Source of the DNA: Dyella dinghuensis
GTDB lineage: Bacteria > Pseudomonadota > Gammaproteobacteria > Xanthomonadales > Rhodanobacteraceae
Assembly: GCF_003977615.1 (NCBI RefSeq)
Contig: NZ_RYZR01000002.1
Location: 125,214-189,213 of the forward strand
Direction of reading: 5' to 3'
DNA: 64,000 nucleotides
The position numbers were made by a program, and so were the translations under genes. Below are positions 1-8,326 of the stretch, one piece after another. Within the stretch, counting starts at the first letter, position 1, and each line of letters starts with the position of its first letter. Below the pieces are notes generated by a model that did no database searches, had not been told where the DNA came from, and saw nothing but the letters and a program-made list of their open reading frames with translations.

Positions 1-78
1 GCGCAGTGTGTTGCGTGTAACCAGCGGTGCATTTTCAATCAGGGTGTAGCCACCCATGTCGATACGCTCAACGGCCAT
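1..78 (-). CDS. murB: UDP-N-acetylenolpyruvoylglucosamine reductase, N-terminal fragment (runs off the left edge)
   Basis: Only the first 26 codons are inside the window. They read [19 protein letters not shown] followed by VTRNTLR, and the ENAPL...NTLR stretch is the usual N-terminus of MurB, the FAD enzyme that reduces UDP-GlcNAc-enolpyruvate to UDP-MurNAc in peptidoglycan synthesis. The ATG at 78 overlaps the last codons of pyrD by 11 bases and has an AGGA about 9 bases upstream; an ATG seven codons later (at 57) is the alternative start. Identity rests on a short stretch, so it is probable rather than certain. Confidence 0.7.
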   Translation of the reverse strand, partial: MAVERIDMGGYTLIENAPLVTRNTLR

Positions 79-1105
79 CGCGATGGTCCTGCCGGCGGCG
101 GATCTCGTTAACGCATTCGCCGATAAGCGACGGACCGCGATAAATCAATCCAGAATAAATTTGCACCAGCGATGCACCTGCTTCCATTTTTTCAGCAGCA
201 TCGTCGCCTTCGAGAATACCGCCGACGCCGACGATACCAACGCGGTCACCCAGGCGCTGCTTCATGCCGCGCACGACTTCGGTGGAGCGCAGGAAAAGGG
301 GCTTGCCTGACACGCCGCCCGTCTCGTGACCATGCGGATCGTCTACCACGGACGAATGATCGATCGTCGTGTTGGTGCAAATCACACCGTCGACGCTTGC
401 CGCGATAAGCACTTCAGCGATGCTGTCCAGTTCGGCTTCCGTCAGATCAGGCGCGATCTTCAGCAGCATGGGCTTGCGCGCGCCGTGTTGCGAACCGAGG
501 CGTTCCTGCGCTTCGCGAAGCGTTTCGATAAAGCGGCGCAGCGTGACTTCTTCCTGCAGGTCGCGCAGGCCTTTGGTGTTGGGCGAAGAAATGTTGACGG
601 TGATGTAACTGGCGCGCGCGTAAACGCGCTCAAGGCAGAACAGATAGTCATCTACCGCTTTGTCGTTGGGCGTGTCCTTGTTCTTGCCGATGTTGATGCC
701 CAGCACGCCTTCGTATCGGGATTGCTCCACGTTGCGCACCAAGGCATCCACGCCATCGTTATTGAAGCCCATGCGATTGATGATGGCTTCGTACTCAGGA
801 AGGCGGAAAAGGCGAGGGCGCTCGTTGCCGGCTTGCGGACGTGGCGTCACGGTGCCGACTTCGATGAAGCCAAAACCCAGGGACCCCAATGCGTCCAGAT
901 GTGAGGCGTTCTTGTCTAGCCCGGCAGCAAGGCCGACAGGATTAGGGAAATGCAGCCCGAAAGCGGTCGTGGGCAGGTCGTCTGGCTCCCTGACAACAAA
1001 GCTTCCCAGATTGCTGCGATGTGCGACGCCCAAGCCGTAAAGCGTCAACCCATGTGCCGTTTCGGCATCCATTTTGAAAAGCAGCGGACGAATCCAGTCG
1101 TACAT
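68..1105 (-). CDS. pyrD: Dihydroorotate dehydrogenase (quinone), class 2
   Basis: 345 residues, the normal length for membrane-associated class 2 enzymes, which oxidise dihydroorotate to orotate in pyrimidine synthesis and pass electrons to quinone through FMN. Visible motifs are the N-terminal amphipathic helix ([18 protein letters not shown]), the FMN-binding [12 protein letters not shown] near residue 55, [15 protein letters not shown] with the catalytic serine typical of class 2, the ICTNTT loop, and the C-terminal GVGGI and IYSGLIY phosphate-binding segments. It lies 3 bases downstream of the methyltransferase gene and overlaps murB, so these are probably co-transcribed. Confidence 0.96.
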   Translation of the reverse strand: MYDWIRPLLFKMDAETAHGLTLYGLGVAHRSNLGSFVVREPDDLPTTAFGLHFPNPVGLAAGLDKNASHLDALGSLGFGFIEVGTVTPRPQAGNERPRLFRLPEYEAIINRMGFNNDGVDALVRNVEQSRYEGVLGINIGKNKDTPNDKAVDDYLFCLERVYARASYITVNISSPNTKGLRDLQEEVTLRRFIETLREAQERLGSQHGARKPMLLKIAPDLTEAELDSIAEVLIAASVDGVICTNTTIDHSSVVDDPHGHETGGVSGKPLFLRSTEVVRGMKQRLGDRVGIVGVGGILEGDDAAEKMEAGASLVQIYSGLIYRGPSLIGECVNEIRRRQDHRDGR

Positions 1106-1108
1106 GCG

Positions 1109-1876
1109 TCAAAGCACCTCGCCGACGTAAACGCGTGTGTCGTAATCGAAACTGATACGCCCGTTAACAGCGCATTCGTCAAATAGTTTGCGCAGCGCGG
1201 CCATCATCGGTTCGTGGTTGGGGTGATCCGGTTTCGGTGCGTAGGACGAGGACATCAGACGCCCGCGAAGCGCGTCGAAATCCAGCAACTGGCAATGATC
1301 GAATTCGGCTGTGCCGCGCCATCCTTCACCAAACCACTCGCGCATGCGCGGCTCATCGCCATAGCGTTCGGCGACACTGGTGTAATCGGTGCCGTAGGTT
1401 TGCAGCAGTGCTTCGTAACCGACCAGAAACGGTGTGCTCGTCAATCGACGGGAGTTCCAGTAAATAGCCGCGAGACCACCGGGGCGAAGAATGCGATGAA
1501 ATTCGCGTCGCGTTGCCGCTGGATCAAACCAGTGAAAGGCCTGCGCGACGGAGACGAGATCCACGCTGTCATCGGCGAGCGTTGTCGCATCCGCGCGTCC
1601 ATCGACGGCCTTGAATTTTGGATTGCCGCCCAGCCACTCTAGTGCCGCGCTACGCATCGCGGCATTCGGCTCCACCGCAGTAACCGAATGCCCAGCATCC
1701 AGGAACATTTTGGATGAAATGCCTGTTCCTGCACCGACATCGGCGACACGCCACTCAGGCGTCACGCCCTGTGTAGCGTGCAGCGACTCCAGCAGCGCCG
1801 CAGGGTAATCCGGCCGGTAGCGAACGTAGTCGGCAACGCGATCGCTGAAGCGTTCGGTGGAGCGAAGATCTTTCAT
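1109..1876 (-). CDS. Class I SAM-dependent methyltransferase
   Basis: 255 residues. The Rossmann motif I is clear (VADVGAGTGISSKMF, near residues 44-58), followed by the acidic end of strand 2 (AVEPNAAMR) and motif IV/post-motif (DLVSVAQAFHWFD), the pattern of the UbiE/Methyltransf_11 group. The HWFD residues are frequent in trans-aconitate-like and other small-molecule methyltransferases, but the substrate cannot be told from sequence. It sits directly upstream of pyrD with 3 bases between them and downstream of a DUF4190 gene; neither neighbour points to a substrate. Confidence 0.85.
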   Translation of the reverse strand: MKDLRSTERFSDRVADYVRYRPDYPAALLESLHATQGVTPEWRVADVGAGTGISSKMFLDAGHSVTAVEPNAAMRSAALEWLGGNPKFKAVDGRADATTLADDSVDLVSVAQAFHWFDPAATRREFHRILRPGGLAAIYWNSRRLTSTPFLVGYEALLQTYGTDYTSVAERYGDEPRMREWFGEGWRGTAEFDHCQLLDFDALRGRLMSSSYAPKPDHPNHEPMMAALRKLFDECAVNGRISFDYDTRVYVGEVL

Positions 1877-1897
1877 GCGCAGATCCGTTGTCGAGCC

Positions 1898-2191
1898 TCA
1901 GTGCCAATGCCAGAAACTGAAGCCGAGCATCATCAATACGATGCCGATCAGCACAATCAGGCACATCAGCGCGAGGTGCACATATCCCAGCACCAGGCCG
2001 GCGGTGGCCATGCCTTCGCCTTCCACGGTTCCGGCCGGTGCGCGTCGGATTTCATTGCGCGCCATGTGTCCACAGACAATGGCAACGATGGCGCCGACAA
2101 ACGGCAGCACAAACCACGTGGCAATGCCGAAAATCAGGCTGACGATGGCCAGCGACGACGTGGAGCGATAAACGGGAGGCTGATAGCTCAT
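1898..2191 (-). CDS. DUF4190 domain small membrane protein
   Basis: 97 residues with two strongly hydrophobic segments (about residues 12-38 and 66-92) separated by a short polar loop containing GHMARNEIRR. The GH-A-x-x-E/Q-I-R pattern followed by G-G-MATAGLVLGY is the signature of the DUF4190 family of small inner-membrane proteins of unknown role. It begins with MSYQPP, a short proline-containing cytoplasmic tail. It precedes the methyltransferase gene by 21 bases in the same direction. Confidence 0.8.
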   Translation of the reverse strand: MSYQPPVYRSTSSLAIVSLIFGIATWFVLPFVGAIVAIVCGHMARNEIRRAPAGTVEGEGMATAGLVLGYVHLALMCLIVLIGIVLMMLGFSFWHWH

Positions 2192-2323
2192 GGCGTGTCC
2201 TCTCTGCGTCCGAAGTGGCGCTAGTGTAGCGGCACTCGCCTTACCGCGTTGCCGCAGTGATCGCGAGGCGAGCGCTGCCCAGTGATGTCGTGACGTACGA
2301 CACCACCGGGCGTTAGCGTGCGA

Positions 2324-3859
2324 TTACAGGTCGAACTTGATGCCCTGCGCCAACGGCAGCGAGTTCGAATAGTTGATGGTGTTGGTCTGGCGGCGCATGT
2401 AGACCTTCCATGCATCCGAGCCGGATTCGCGGCCACCACCGGTTTCCTTCTCACCACCGAACGCGCCACCGATTTCCGCACCGGACGTGCCGATGTTGAC
2501 GTTGGCGATACCGCAATCGGAACCGGCCGACGACAGGTACTGCTCGGCCGACTTCAGGTTCTGCGTGAAGATCGAGGACGACAGGCCTTGCGGTACAGCG
2601 TTCTGCAGTTCGATCGCTTCATCCAGCGTCTTGAACGGCATCACGTAGAGGATCGGTGCGAAGGTTTCCGTCTGCACCACGTCGTCGCTGTTCTTCAGGC
2701 CCGTAACGAGCGCCGGCAGCACGAAGTTACCTTTGCGATCGGTCAGCGCTGCGCCGCCGGTGCGAACCGTACCGCCGCTGGCCTTGGCTTTTTCGATCGC
2801 AGCGAGGTATGCCGTCACGGCTTCCTTGCTATTGAGCGGGCCCATCAGCGTGGTTGCAAGCGTCGGATCGCCGATCTTGCCCTCAACCTGCTTGTACGCG
2901 GTGATCAGTTTTTCGGTGACATCGTTGATGATCGACTCATGCACAAACAAGCGACGCGTCGTCGTGCAACGCTGACCGGCCGTACCCACCGCACCGAACA
3001 CAATCGCGGGAATCGCCAGCTTCAGATCGGCGCTTTCGTCCACGATGATCGCGTTGTTGCCCCCCAGTTCCAGCAAGGAACGGCCCATGCGCTGCGCGAC
3101 GCGTTCGCCAACCTGGCGGCCCACTTTCGTCGAACCGGTGAAGCTGATCAGTGGAATGCGCTTGTCGTCGACAAACTTCTGCGAGAGTTCGACACCTGCA
3201 TCGTTGAACAGGAAGAACAGATCCGGATAACCGGCAGCCTTCAGTGCGTCATTGCAGATATTCATCGTCGCAATCGCCGAAAGCGGCGTCTTGGGCGAGG
3301 GCTTCCAGATACAGATGTCGCCGCAGATAGCAGCAAGCATCGCATTCCACGCCCACACTGCCACCGGGAAATTGAACGCACTGATGATGCCCACGATGCC
3401 GAGCGGCTGATACTGCTCGTACATGCGATGGCCGGGACGCTCCGAATGCATGGTGTAGCCGTATAGCATGCGGCTCTGACCGACCGCGAAATCGGCGATG
3501 TCGATCATCTCCTGCACTTCGCCATCGCCCTCGGGCTTGATCTTGCCCATTTCCAGGGCGACCAGCGAACCCAGCGCGTCCTTATGCTTGCGCAGGGCTT
3601 CACCGCACAGGCGAACGGCCTCGCCACGCTGCGGGGCGGGGGTGGTGCGCCACACTTTGAAGGCTTCCTGGGCACGGGTCACGATGGTCTCGTAATCGGC
3701 GGCGCTGGAGGCGTGAACGGTGCCGATCACCTCGCCCGTGGCCGGATTCAGCGGTTGCAGCGTGCCGGCGCTAGTGGTTTTGGACCACTCGCCCTTGCCG
3801 AGATAGGTACCCGACTGCTCGCCGGTAAGGCCAAGCGCCTTGAGGATATCGTGGGACAT
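2324..3859 (-). CDS. amaB: Aldehyde dehydrogenase family 7 (piperidine-6-carboxylate / aminoadipate semialdehyde dehydrogenase type)
   Basis: 511 residues, matching the ALDH7 (AmaB/antiquitin) length. The catalytic cysteine is C298 in GTAGQRCTT and the general base E264 in [20 protein letters not shown] and [10 protein letters not shown] form the cofactor site, and FTGSTKVGR is the NAD glycine stretch. ALDH7 enzymes oxidise the semialdehyde (or its cyclic imine) formed in lysine catabolism to 2-aminoadipate. The substrate is inferred from family resemblance only, because no other lysine-degradation gene is next to it. It appears to be a single-gene unit, with 132 bases before the DUF4190 gene and an open intergenic region upstream. 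Confidence 0.88.
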   Translation of the reverse strand: MSHDILKALGLTGEQSGTYLGKGEWSKTTSAGTLQPLNPATGEVIGTVHASSAADYETIVTRAQEAFKVWRTTPAPQRGEAVRLCGEALRKHKDALGSLVALEMGKIKPEGDGEVQEMIDIADFAVGQSRMLYGYTMHSERPGHRMYEQYQPLGIVGIISAFNFPVAVWAWNAMLAAICGDICIWKPSPKTPLSAIATMNICNDALKAAGYPDLFFLFNDAGVELSQKFVDDKRIPLISFTGSTKVGRQVGERVAQRMGRSLLELGGNNAIIVDESADLKLAIPAIVFGAVGTAGQRCTTTRRLFVHESIINDVTEKLITAYKQVEGKIGDPTLATTLMGPLNSKEAVTAYLAAIEKAKASGGTVRTGGAALTDRKGNFVLPALVTGLKNSDDVVQTETFAPILYVMPFKTLDEAIELQNAVPQGLSSSIFTQNLKSAEQYLSSAGSDCGIANVNIGTSGAEIGGAFGGEKETGGGRESGSDAWKVYMRRQTNTINYSNSLPLAQGIKFDL

Positions 3860-4334
3860 GCGTACTCCTGAGCCGTGGCACCCGGGGGTGCCCTGAATGG
3901 GGAAACGCCCATTCTATCAGGGGGTGCCAGGGGGTGCCTCTGCCGGGGCCCTGAGCTGGTTCCGGGGCTGCCTCGCTGCGCCACCCGCTCATTCGGCATG
4001 AAGCGCAGTTCGTCACGATCCACGCGTCATTTGCTCGAAGGTATGTTTTTGCGTTCGCAGTTTGCTAACAGGGCAGACCTGCATGCTTCAACCTTTATGT
4101 GCGATACGCGTTTCCCTATGCACGTTGCAACACATCGATCCGGCAAGCGTTTCGTCAATATTTTGTGACGAACGATCTACTCAACAAGATCAAATGCTGT
4201 ACTTGGATCGTTCTAGTTATTCGTTGCTTAAATGCACACTGATTAAAGTGCGAAGCTAGACATGGTTTTCAGCATTTTGCTGATAGATTTAGATGAGGCA
4301 ATCGTGCCACGGGTCATTATTGGGAGGGGGCAGT
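3860..4334. other. Intergenic region with two inverted repeats
   Basis: A 475-base gap between divergent genes. Near the dehydrogenase end is a G/C-rich stretch with a perfect 7-base inverted repeat (3877-3883 with 3886-3892) and repeated GGGGGTGCC strings. From about 4020 the composition becomes clearly more A+T-rich and holds the 4170-4213 inverted repeat. I see no credible coding frame; the small frames here have no ribosome site or recognisable product. Confidence 0.6.
4170..4213. repeat. Spaced inverted repeat upstream of the secreted protein gene
   Basis: GAACGATC at 4170-4177 pairs exactly with GATCGTTC at 4206-4213, with 28 bases between the arms, about 120 bases ahead of the gene starting at 4335. 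The position suits an operator or a DNA-looping site, but eight-base arms can arise by chance, so the role is open. Confidence 0.35.
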
Positions 4335-4832
4335 ATGGTTCGTATACCGCGTTCTTTGGCGTTAGTCGGTGGCTTCTGCTTCTTCACCCTCTTATCCGCC
4401 GCACCTGCGCTCGCTCAAAATGCGGATGCAACCACCGGACTAGGTCAGTCGTGGCCTAATGCTTCGGATGTAAGCACAAGTCCGCACTATCACGTTTACG
4501 TGTTCCGCAAAGATGGCATTCGTTACTTTCAGGTCAATGACCTCAACGGCAACGTCCGTGCAGCCGTCGCGGTTGCCAATGGCGTGGTGCTTACGCTGCC
4601 AATCGGATTGGACGCAAGCGAAGTGACGCATTCGGCGACTCCTCAAACTGGCAACGCGTCCGAGACGGTTTATAACGATAAAGGTGTGACACTGACCGCC
4701 ACGCCTAAACAGAATGGCCACGTTCTCATCAACACGGCGACAGCGAACGACGAGGCTTGCGAGCCACCGGATTGCGCAGTCACTGGCGTAACGGGTCAGA
4801 TAGGAACGCCCGCGCCGTCCACCACCAATTGA
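4335..4832 (+). CDS. Secreted protein of unknown function
   Basis: 165 residues from the ATG at 4335, which has a strong purine-rich site (GGGAGGGGG, 4322-4330) just upstream; an in-frame ATG at 4293 lacks one. A signal peptide is evident (MVRIPRSLALVGGFCFFTL, cleavage near APALAQ). The mature protein has the segment HYHVYVFRKDGIRYFQVNDL, then NGVVLTLPIG, a threonine-rich stretch, a CEPPDC pair of cysteines, and a Pro/Thr-rich end. This looks like a lineage-specific small periplasmic protein; I do not recognise a functional domain. It is monocistronic and closed by the strong hairpin at 4893-4930. Confidence 0.72.
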   Translation: MVRIPRSLALVGGFCFFTLLSAAPALAQNADATTGLGQSWPNASDVSTSPHYHVYVFRKDGIRYFQVNDLNGNVRAAVAVANGVVLTLPIGLDASEVTHSATPQTGNASETVYNDKGVTLTATPKQNGHVLINTATANDEACEPPDCAVTGVTGQIGTPAPSTTN

Positions 4833-4892
4833 TCTGTGCAGCTTTGCAGCATGCACTGATTTTATGCGGTAAAGATACAGCGCGAGAAAAGC

Positions 4893-4930
4893 AAAGAAAT
4901 AGCCACCCTACTAAGGGTGGCTATTTCTTT
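4893..4930. terminator. Bidirectional rho-independent terminator
   Basis: A perfect 17-base-pair stem: 4893-4909 pairs with 4914-4930 across a four-base loop. The stem has a G/C core (GCCACCCT) and A-rich/T-rich outer ends on both strands. It lies between convergent genes ending at 4832 and 4951, so it probably stops transcription from both sides. Confidence 0.9.
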
Positions 4931-4950
4931 GGAGCGATGAATTTTTTGGA

Positions 4951-6603
4951 TTAACGAAGATACATAGCGAGGGGAACCGAGTCGCTCCGCTGTTCGGCTT
5001 TGATCTTATTAATATCGTGAAGAAGCGCGGTTATTCTGAGTGAGTCGGCAGCAACTTTAACGTGCATGCTGCCGTCAAACAGGTGCGCATAAGATCGCAT
5101 TGAGTCTAATCCCAGCCCTTGTGTGCCCAGTTTTGTAGCAAGTTGACTGGTATTTCTGTTCTTGAAGACCGGGTCATTGATATGGCTGGGCATTTGTTTG
5201 CCCTCAAGTCGAATCACGACCCAACGCTGCCCATGCGAAAGGCCACCGCGAAGTGTTAGAGATACGTGCGAGCAGGCAAAGTTTTCGCAAACGTATACGG
5301 CTGCCTCGCACGCAAACCTGTAGATGGCCGAATGCACACCGGGCGAAAGCTTGCTTAGGCCTCTCCCTTCAAGCGAGCAGTGATACACAAACCCTTGTTC
5401 GTCCAGGGTTCTGCCAATGGATTCGCGAAGAGCCGACGGCAGCCCCTTCTCGCGCCATGAGAGAGGGTGCAGGGAATCGGCTAACTGATAGATTTGCGCG
5501 TTTGTGGCGCTCGCCTGGCGGAAGAAATTCTGACTTTCCGTCAACGAAATCATGTGCCGGAAGCGCTTCAGGATTCCGTTATGAGTGACCTGCAAAGTGC
5601 CCGCAATTTGCTCCAGATTGTAGGCAGTCTGCCGCATTCTCACTTCGCACAAATACAGCCCTTGCTGTGCCAGCCTCAGCGCTTCCTTCGCTTCCAGGCG
5701 TTCCCGTTCCTGGAACAGGTTTTCACTACTCGTGCGTGCGCCCAGCACCAACAACGACACCGTGGCAAAACAAATAAACGCCTGGGTTTGGACCAGCGCC
5801 GGGTTCGGAACGTGCGACATGTTTATGAAAAGTGCGGACATGACGACGGCTGTCCCGAAGCTCGCAGCCCTCCAGCCGTGCCTGAGCGTGAGCCAACCGA
5901 CCGGTACGAACATGAAGATCCGAATAACGTCTTTTGACTCCTGCTGGCCGTGGCGAGACAGCAAGAACAATGCAAGCAACGTCGGCAGAACTACCACAAG
6001 AGCGTCGACAGCAAGCCTACTGGTGAACAGGCGCTTGATTTGATCTTTCAAAGGAACAGACGTGTCGCGCAGTTTGAAGCAGAGCGCAAGCGGCACAAAG
6101 GTAAGAATGCCCACCAATTTGCCCAGTGCGGTATACAGCACATAAGTGGGGGTGGAACCCATTTGTGAATAGGGAAGGGGAAGCGTCTGTACGGTGACCA
6201 TGCTACCCGCGGTCCAGATCAACGTAGCGGTGACCAGGCACCAAAGCAGGGGTTTCACTTTGACCATGCGGTGCGAAGGGAAAAGCCCCTGTTTGCTTCG
6301 AAACCACCATACGGCTGGTGCGGCCAACAGGAACGGAGATATGGAATCGATCGTTACAAAAAGTGGACCAAACTGACCCAGGCAGGGCAGGTCGAAATAA
6401 AGCAGGCCCGCAGTGTCAGCAAGGACCAGGGCAGGCCATTGGCGATAGGGGACCAAAAGCAGCGCGCTAAGGCGCAGGCCTGCCGTGACAATCCAGATGC
6501 TATGGGAAAGTGGCCGCAAAAGAAGGTAGAGGGCCAGATAAATCAGCCCTACCGCAATATCTTGCACAAGCCAATTTTTAGTCCAGCCTGGTCTATGCCC
6601 CAT
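4951..6603 (-). CDS. Membrane sensor protein, MASE1-like with degenerate histidine-kinase region
   Basis: About 550 residues from the ATG at 6603, chosen because GGGGGAACGAGG precedes it; the frame stays open 35 codons further, to 6708. The first ~270 residues hold about eight membrane segments of MASE1-like pattern. Next comes a helical linker, then LHPLSWREKGLPSALRES, like the dimerisation helix of NarL-partner kinases, then an ATPase-like part (HSAIYRFACEAAVYVCEN as N box, GTQGLGLDSMRSYA as G box). No canonical phospho-accepting H-box (H followed by D/E) stands at the expected place, where QVTHNGILKRF is seen. It may be an atypical kinase or a degenerate regulator. No response regulator gene is adjacent. 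Confidence 0.68.
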   Translation of the reverse strand: MGHRPGWTKNWLVQDIAVGLIYLALYLLLRPLSHSIWIVTAGLRLSALLLVPYRQWPALVLADTAGLLYFDLPCLGQFGPLFVTIDSISPFLLAAPAVWWFRSKQGLFPSHRMVKVKPLLWCLVTATLIWTAGSMVTVQTLPLPYSQMGSTPTYVLYTALGKLVGILTFVPLALCFKLRDTSVPLKDQIKRLFTSRLAVDALVVVLPTLLALFLLSRHGQQESKDVIRIFMFVPVGWLTLRHGWRAASFGTAVVMSALFINMSHVPNPALVQTQAFICFATVSLLVLGARTSSENLFQERERLEAKEALRLAQQGLYLCEVRMRQTAYNLEQIAGTLQVTHNGILKRFRHMISLTESQNFFRQASATNAQIYQLADSLHPLSWREKGLPSALRESIGRTLDEQGFVYHCSLEGRGLSKLSPGVHSAIYRFACEAAVYVCENFACSHVSLTLRGGLSHGQRWVVIRLEGKQMPSHINDPVFKNRNTSQLATKLGTQGLGLDSMRSYAHLFDGSMHVKVAADSLRITALLHDINKIKAEQRSDSVPLAMYLR

Positions 6604-7228
6604 CCTCGTTCCCCCACAGAACGCCCACTGGGTATCGATAAAATTCACTCTCGGTAAACGCCTGGAACTTGCAGAACTTGAGGTGTGCTCGCCGCCTACC
6701 ACGCACACCTGGGGCCGACCCGCCCCGGTTTATTGGGGTGAATCATACGAGTCTGGCGCCCACAAAAGGTGAAGGCCGTCTACACAACTAGCATCACACT
6801 AAATAAGGCTGCCAAAGCCGGTTTACGCATTATTGCGGCGTAACAGACGCGCCCATAAAAGCGGTATAGAAGGCCGAACCATTTGCATAAAACGCATAAA
6901 CATTCTTGGCTCTCGCACGGGCTGAAACTAAGAGACCAATGTGACCTTGTTGCAATAAATCAGGCTTCATTTTTGTCGAGTGCCATATCGTTATTAGTAA
7001 CTAGAAGATTGCTTTTCCGACTCCTTGAAATAGGTATCAACGTCACCGCAACGCGCGCCGTTTGCGACACCGCTTATTTGTCGCAGCACAATGTTGCGGG
7101 TGCATGCCATTCTTTAGCGATGCTAGGCAAACGCACCAAAATCGGCCGAAAATCCCGGGGCTGTCGCGAATCCGTCGACCACGTATAATTGCGCTGTTGT
7201 GGCGTGCCGCATTAGGAAGATCTCCATC
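6604..7228. other. Intergenic region upstream of tRNA-Arg
   Basis: A 625-base gap between the sensor gene start and tRNA-Arg. The only signal I trust is the TATAAT hexamer at 7184-7189. A 101-codon frame on the plus strand (6883-7188) has no ribosome site, no family resemblance and an atypical composition, so I do not call it. Confidence 0.55.
7184..7189 (+). promoter_or_regulatory. Probable -10 element of the tRNA-Arg promoter
   Basis: A consensus TATAAT lies 40 bases ahead of the mature tRNA. No good -35 hexamer is visible at 16-18 bases upstream (CTGTCG at 7161). The distance fits a short 5' leader on a tRNA precursor. Confidence 0.5.
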
Positions 7229-7305
7229 GCCCCCGTAGCTCAGCTGGATAGAGCATCCCCCTCCTAAGGGGAAGGTCGTACGTTCGAATCGTATCGGGGG
7301 CACCA
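7229..7305 (+). tRNA. tRNA-Arg(CCT)
   Basis: 77 nucleotides with the CCA end encoded. The acceptor GCCCCCG (7229-7235) pairs with CGGGGGC (7295-7301); the D arm is GCTC...GAGC; the anticodon stem TCCCC/GGGGA encloses loop CTCCTAA, giving anticodon CCT, which reads AGG; the T loop is TTCGAAT. tRNA-Arg genes are common island attachment sites, but I see no integrase or duplicated tRNA end nearby. Confidence 0.97.
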
Positions 7306-7797
7306 TTTCTTTTCTTGCTGGCGAACGTTGATAACGCGAAAGCGATACAACGCGACGAACTACACTCGCAAAGACACATGGCTTGTACTGCGCACTCGCG
7401 CTCGCCACATCTTGCTTCGATGTAGCGCGAGCCGAACAGGCCCTTAGACCTGCGCCTAAATTTCTTTGCACTGCACAATAGGCTCCGGCGCCTTTACGTG
7501 CGGCCGTCAGCCCAGCGACAGAATGGCGCGTTCTCGACCAAGAATATCCACGAAGCTAATTCCCAGCTGAATCTTTCCGCCTTCGCATGTGCCGTCTGTC
7601 AACGCGTCACAAGGACGCCCGTTCATGGCAAATGCGCGAGGTGAGGGCACGCGATGGAAGCAAGACGCTTGTGGAGACACCATCGGTTATGCGCAAACCA
7701 CAGATGACCCCGCCCGACGCATGCATGCCGCTTTTCCACATCGGTAAGGCGACAGATTCCACAAAGTAACGTCCGCTAACAACTCAAGGAATTTGCC
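7306..7797. other. Intergenic region downstream of tRNA-Arg
   Basis: About 490 bases between tRNA-Arg and the small exported protein gene. A T-rich stretch follows the tRNA but without a clear hairpin. Short frames on both strands (for example 7587-7769) show no start signal or family pattern. I see no repeat or attachment-site duplicate. Confidence 0.5.
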
Positions 7798-8151
7798 ATG
7801 AATGCAAAATCGAAACTTACCGTCATTGGCCTGGTGATCGGTGCAGCGATTGCCTCCGGCTCGGTGATGGCACAGTCAGCGCCGGCCAACAACGATGTTC
7901 CCGGCCATCCGCGCGTCAACGAAGTGAACAACCGTCTGCAAAACCAGCAGAACCGCATCGACAACGGCCTGAAGAACGGCACCATGAGCCAGGCACAGGC
8001 TCAACGCGACGACCAGCACGACGAGAACATTGCACGCCGCGAAAGCGCCGATGAAGCCCGTCACGACGGCCATCTGACCAAGCAAGAACAGAAAAACCTC
8101 AATCATTCCGAAAACGCCAACAGCCGTCGCATCTATAAGCAGAAGCACTAA
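7798..8151 (+). CDS. Small exported helical protein of unknown function
   Basis: 117 residues with a signal peptide (MNAKSKLTVIGLVIGAAI, cleavage after VMAQ, about residue 26). The mature part is very hydrophilic, rich in N, Q, D, R, H and K, and predicted helical. It looks like two related units: QNRIDNGLKNGTMSQAQAQ, and later EARHDGHLTKQEQKNLN ending in SRRIYKQKH. Similar short proteins with the G-x-LT-x-x-E pattern occur in other proteobacteria, but I know no tested function. AAGGA lies 7 bases before the ATG. It stands alone, closed by the terminator at 8181. Confidence 0.78.
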   Translation: MNAKSKLTVIGLVIGAAIASGSVMAQSAPANNDVPGHPRVNEVNNRLQNQQNRIDNGLKNGTMSQAQAQRDDQHDENIARRESADEARHDGHLTKQEQKNLNHSENANSRRIYKQKH

Positions 8152-8180
8152 GTCCGATTGCACTGATCATGCAAGCCTCG

Positions 8181-8216
8181 AACCTCCCGTGCGTATGCAC
8201 GGGAGGTTTTATTTTT
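8181..8216 (+). terminator. Rho-independent terminator of the small exported protein gene
   Basis: A 12-base-pair perfect stem (8181-8192 with 8197-8208, loop GTAT) is followed by TTATTTTT. It starts 30 bases after the stop codon of the gene ending at 8151. Confidence 0.92.
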
Positions 8217-8326
8217 CTATAGACACCGCACGCCATGTTGTACAGACGTGACCAATAACCCGAAGCATGTCGAGTGATAGCTAGACAATCGATGGCCTGA
8301 TGCGTGCGCGCATAGACAAGTTCCCG

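Noticed and set aside
2318-3466. A 382-codon plus-strand frame opposite the aldehyde dehydrogenase
   Set aside because: Arg/His-rich antisense translation without motifs; the minus-strand gene has all catalytic residues.
6883-7188. A 101-codon plus-strand frame before tRNA-Arg
   Set aside because: No ribosome site, no recognisable domain, and it contains the likely tRNA promoter at its end.
7229-7305. tRNA-Arg as an attachment site of an integrated element
   Set aside because: No integrase gene and no repeat of the tRNA 3' end could be found in the following sequence.
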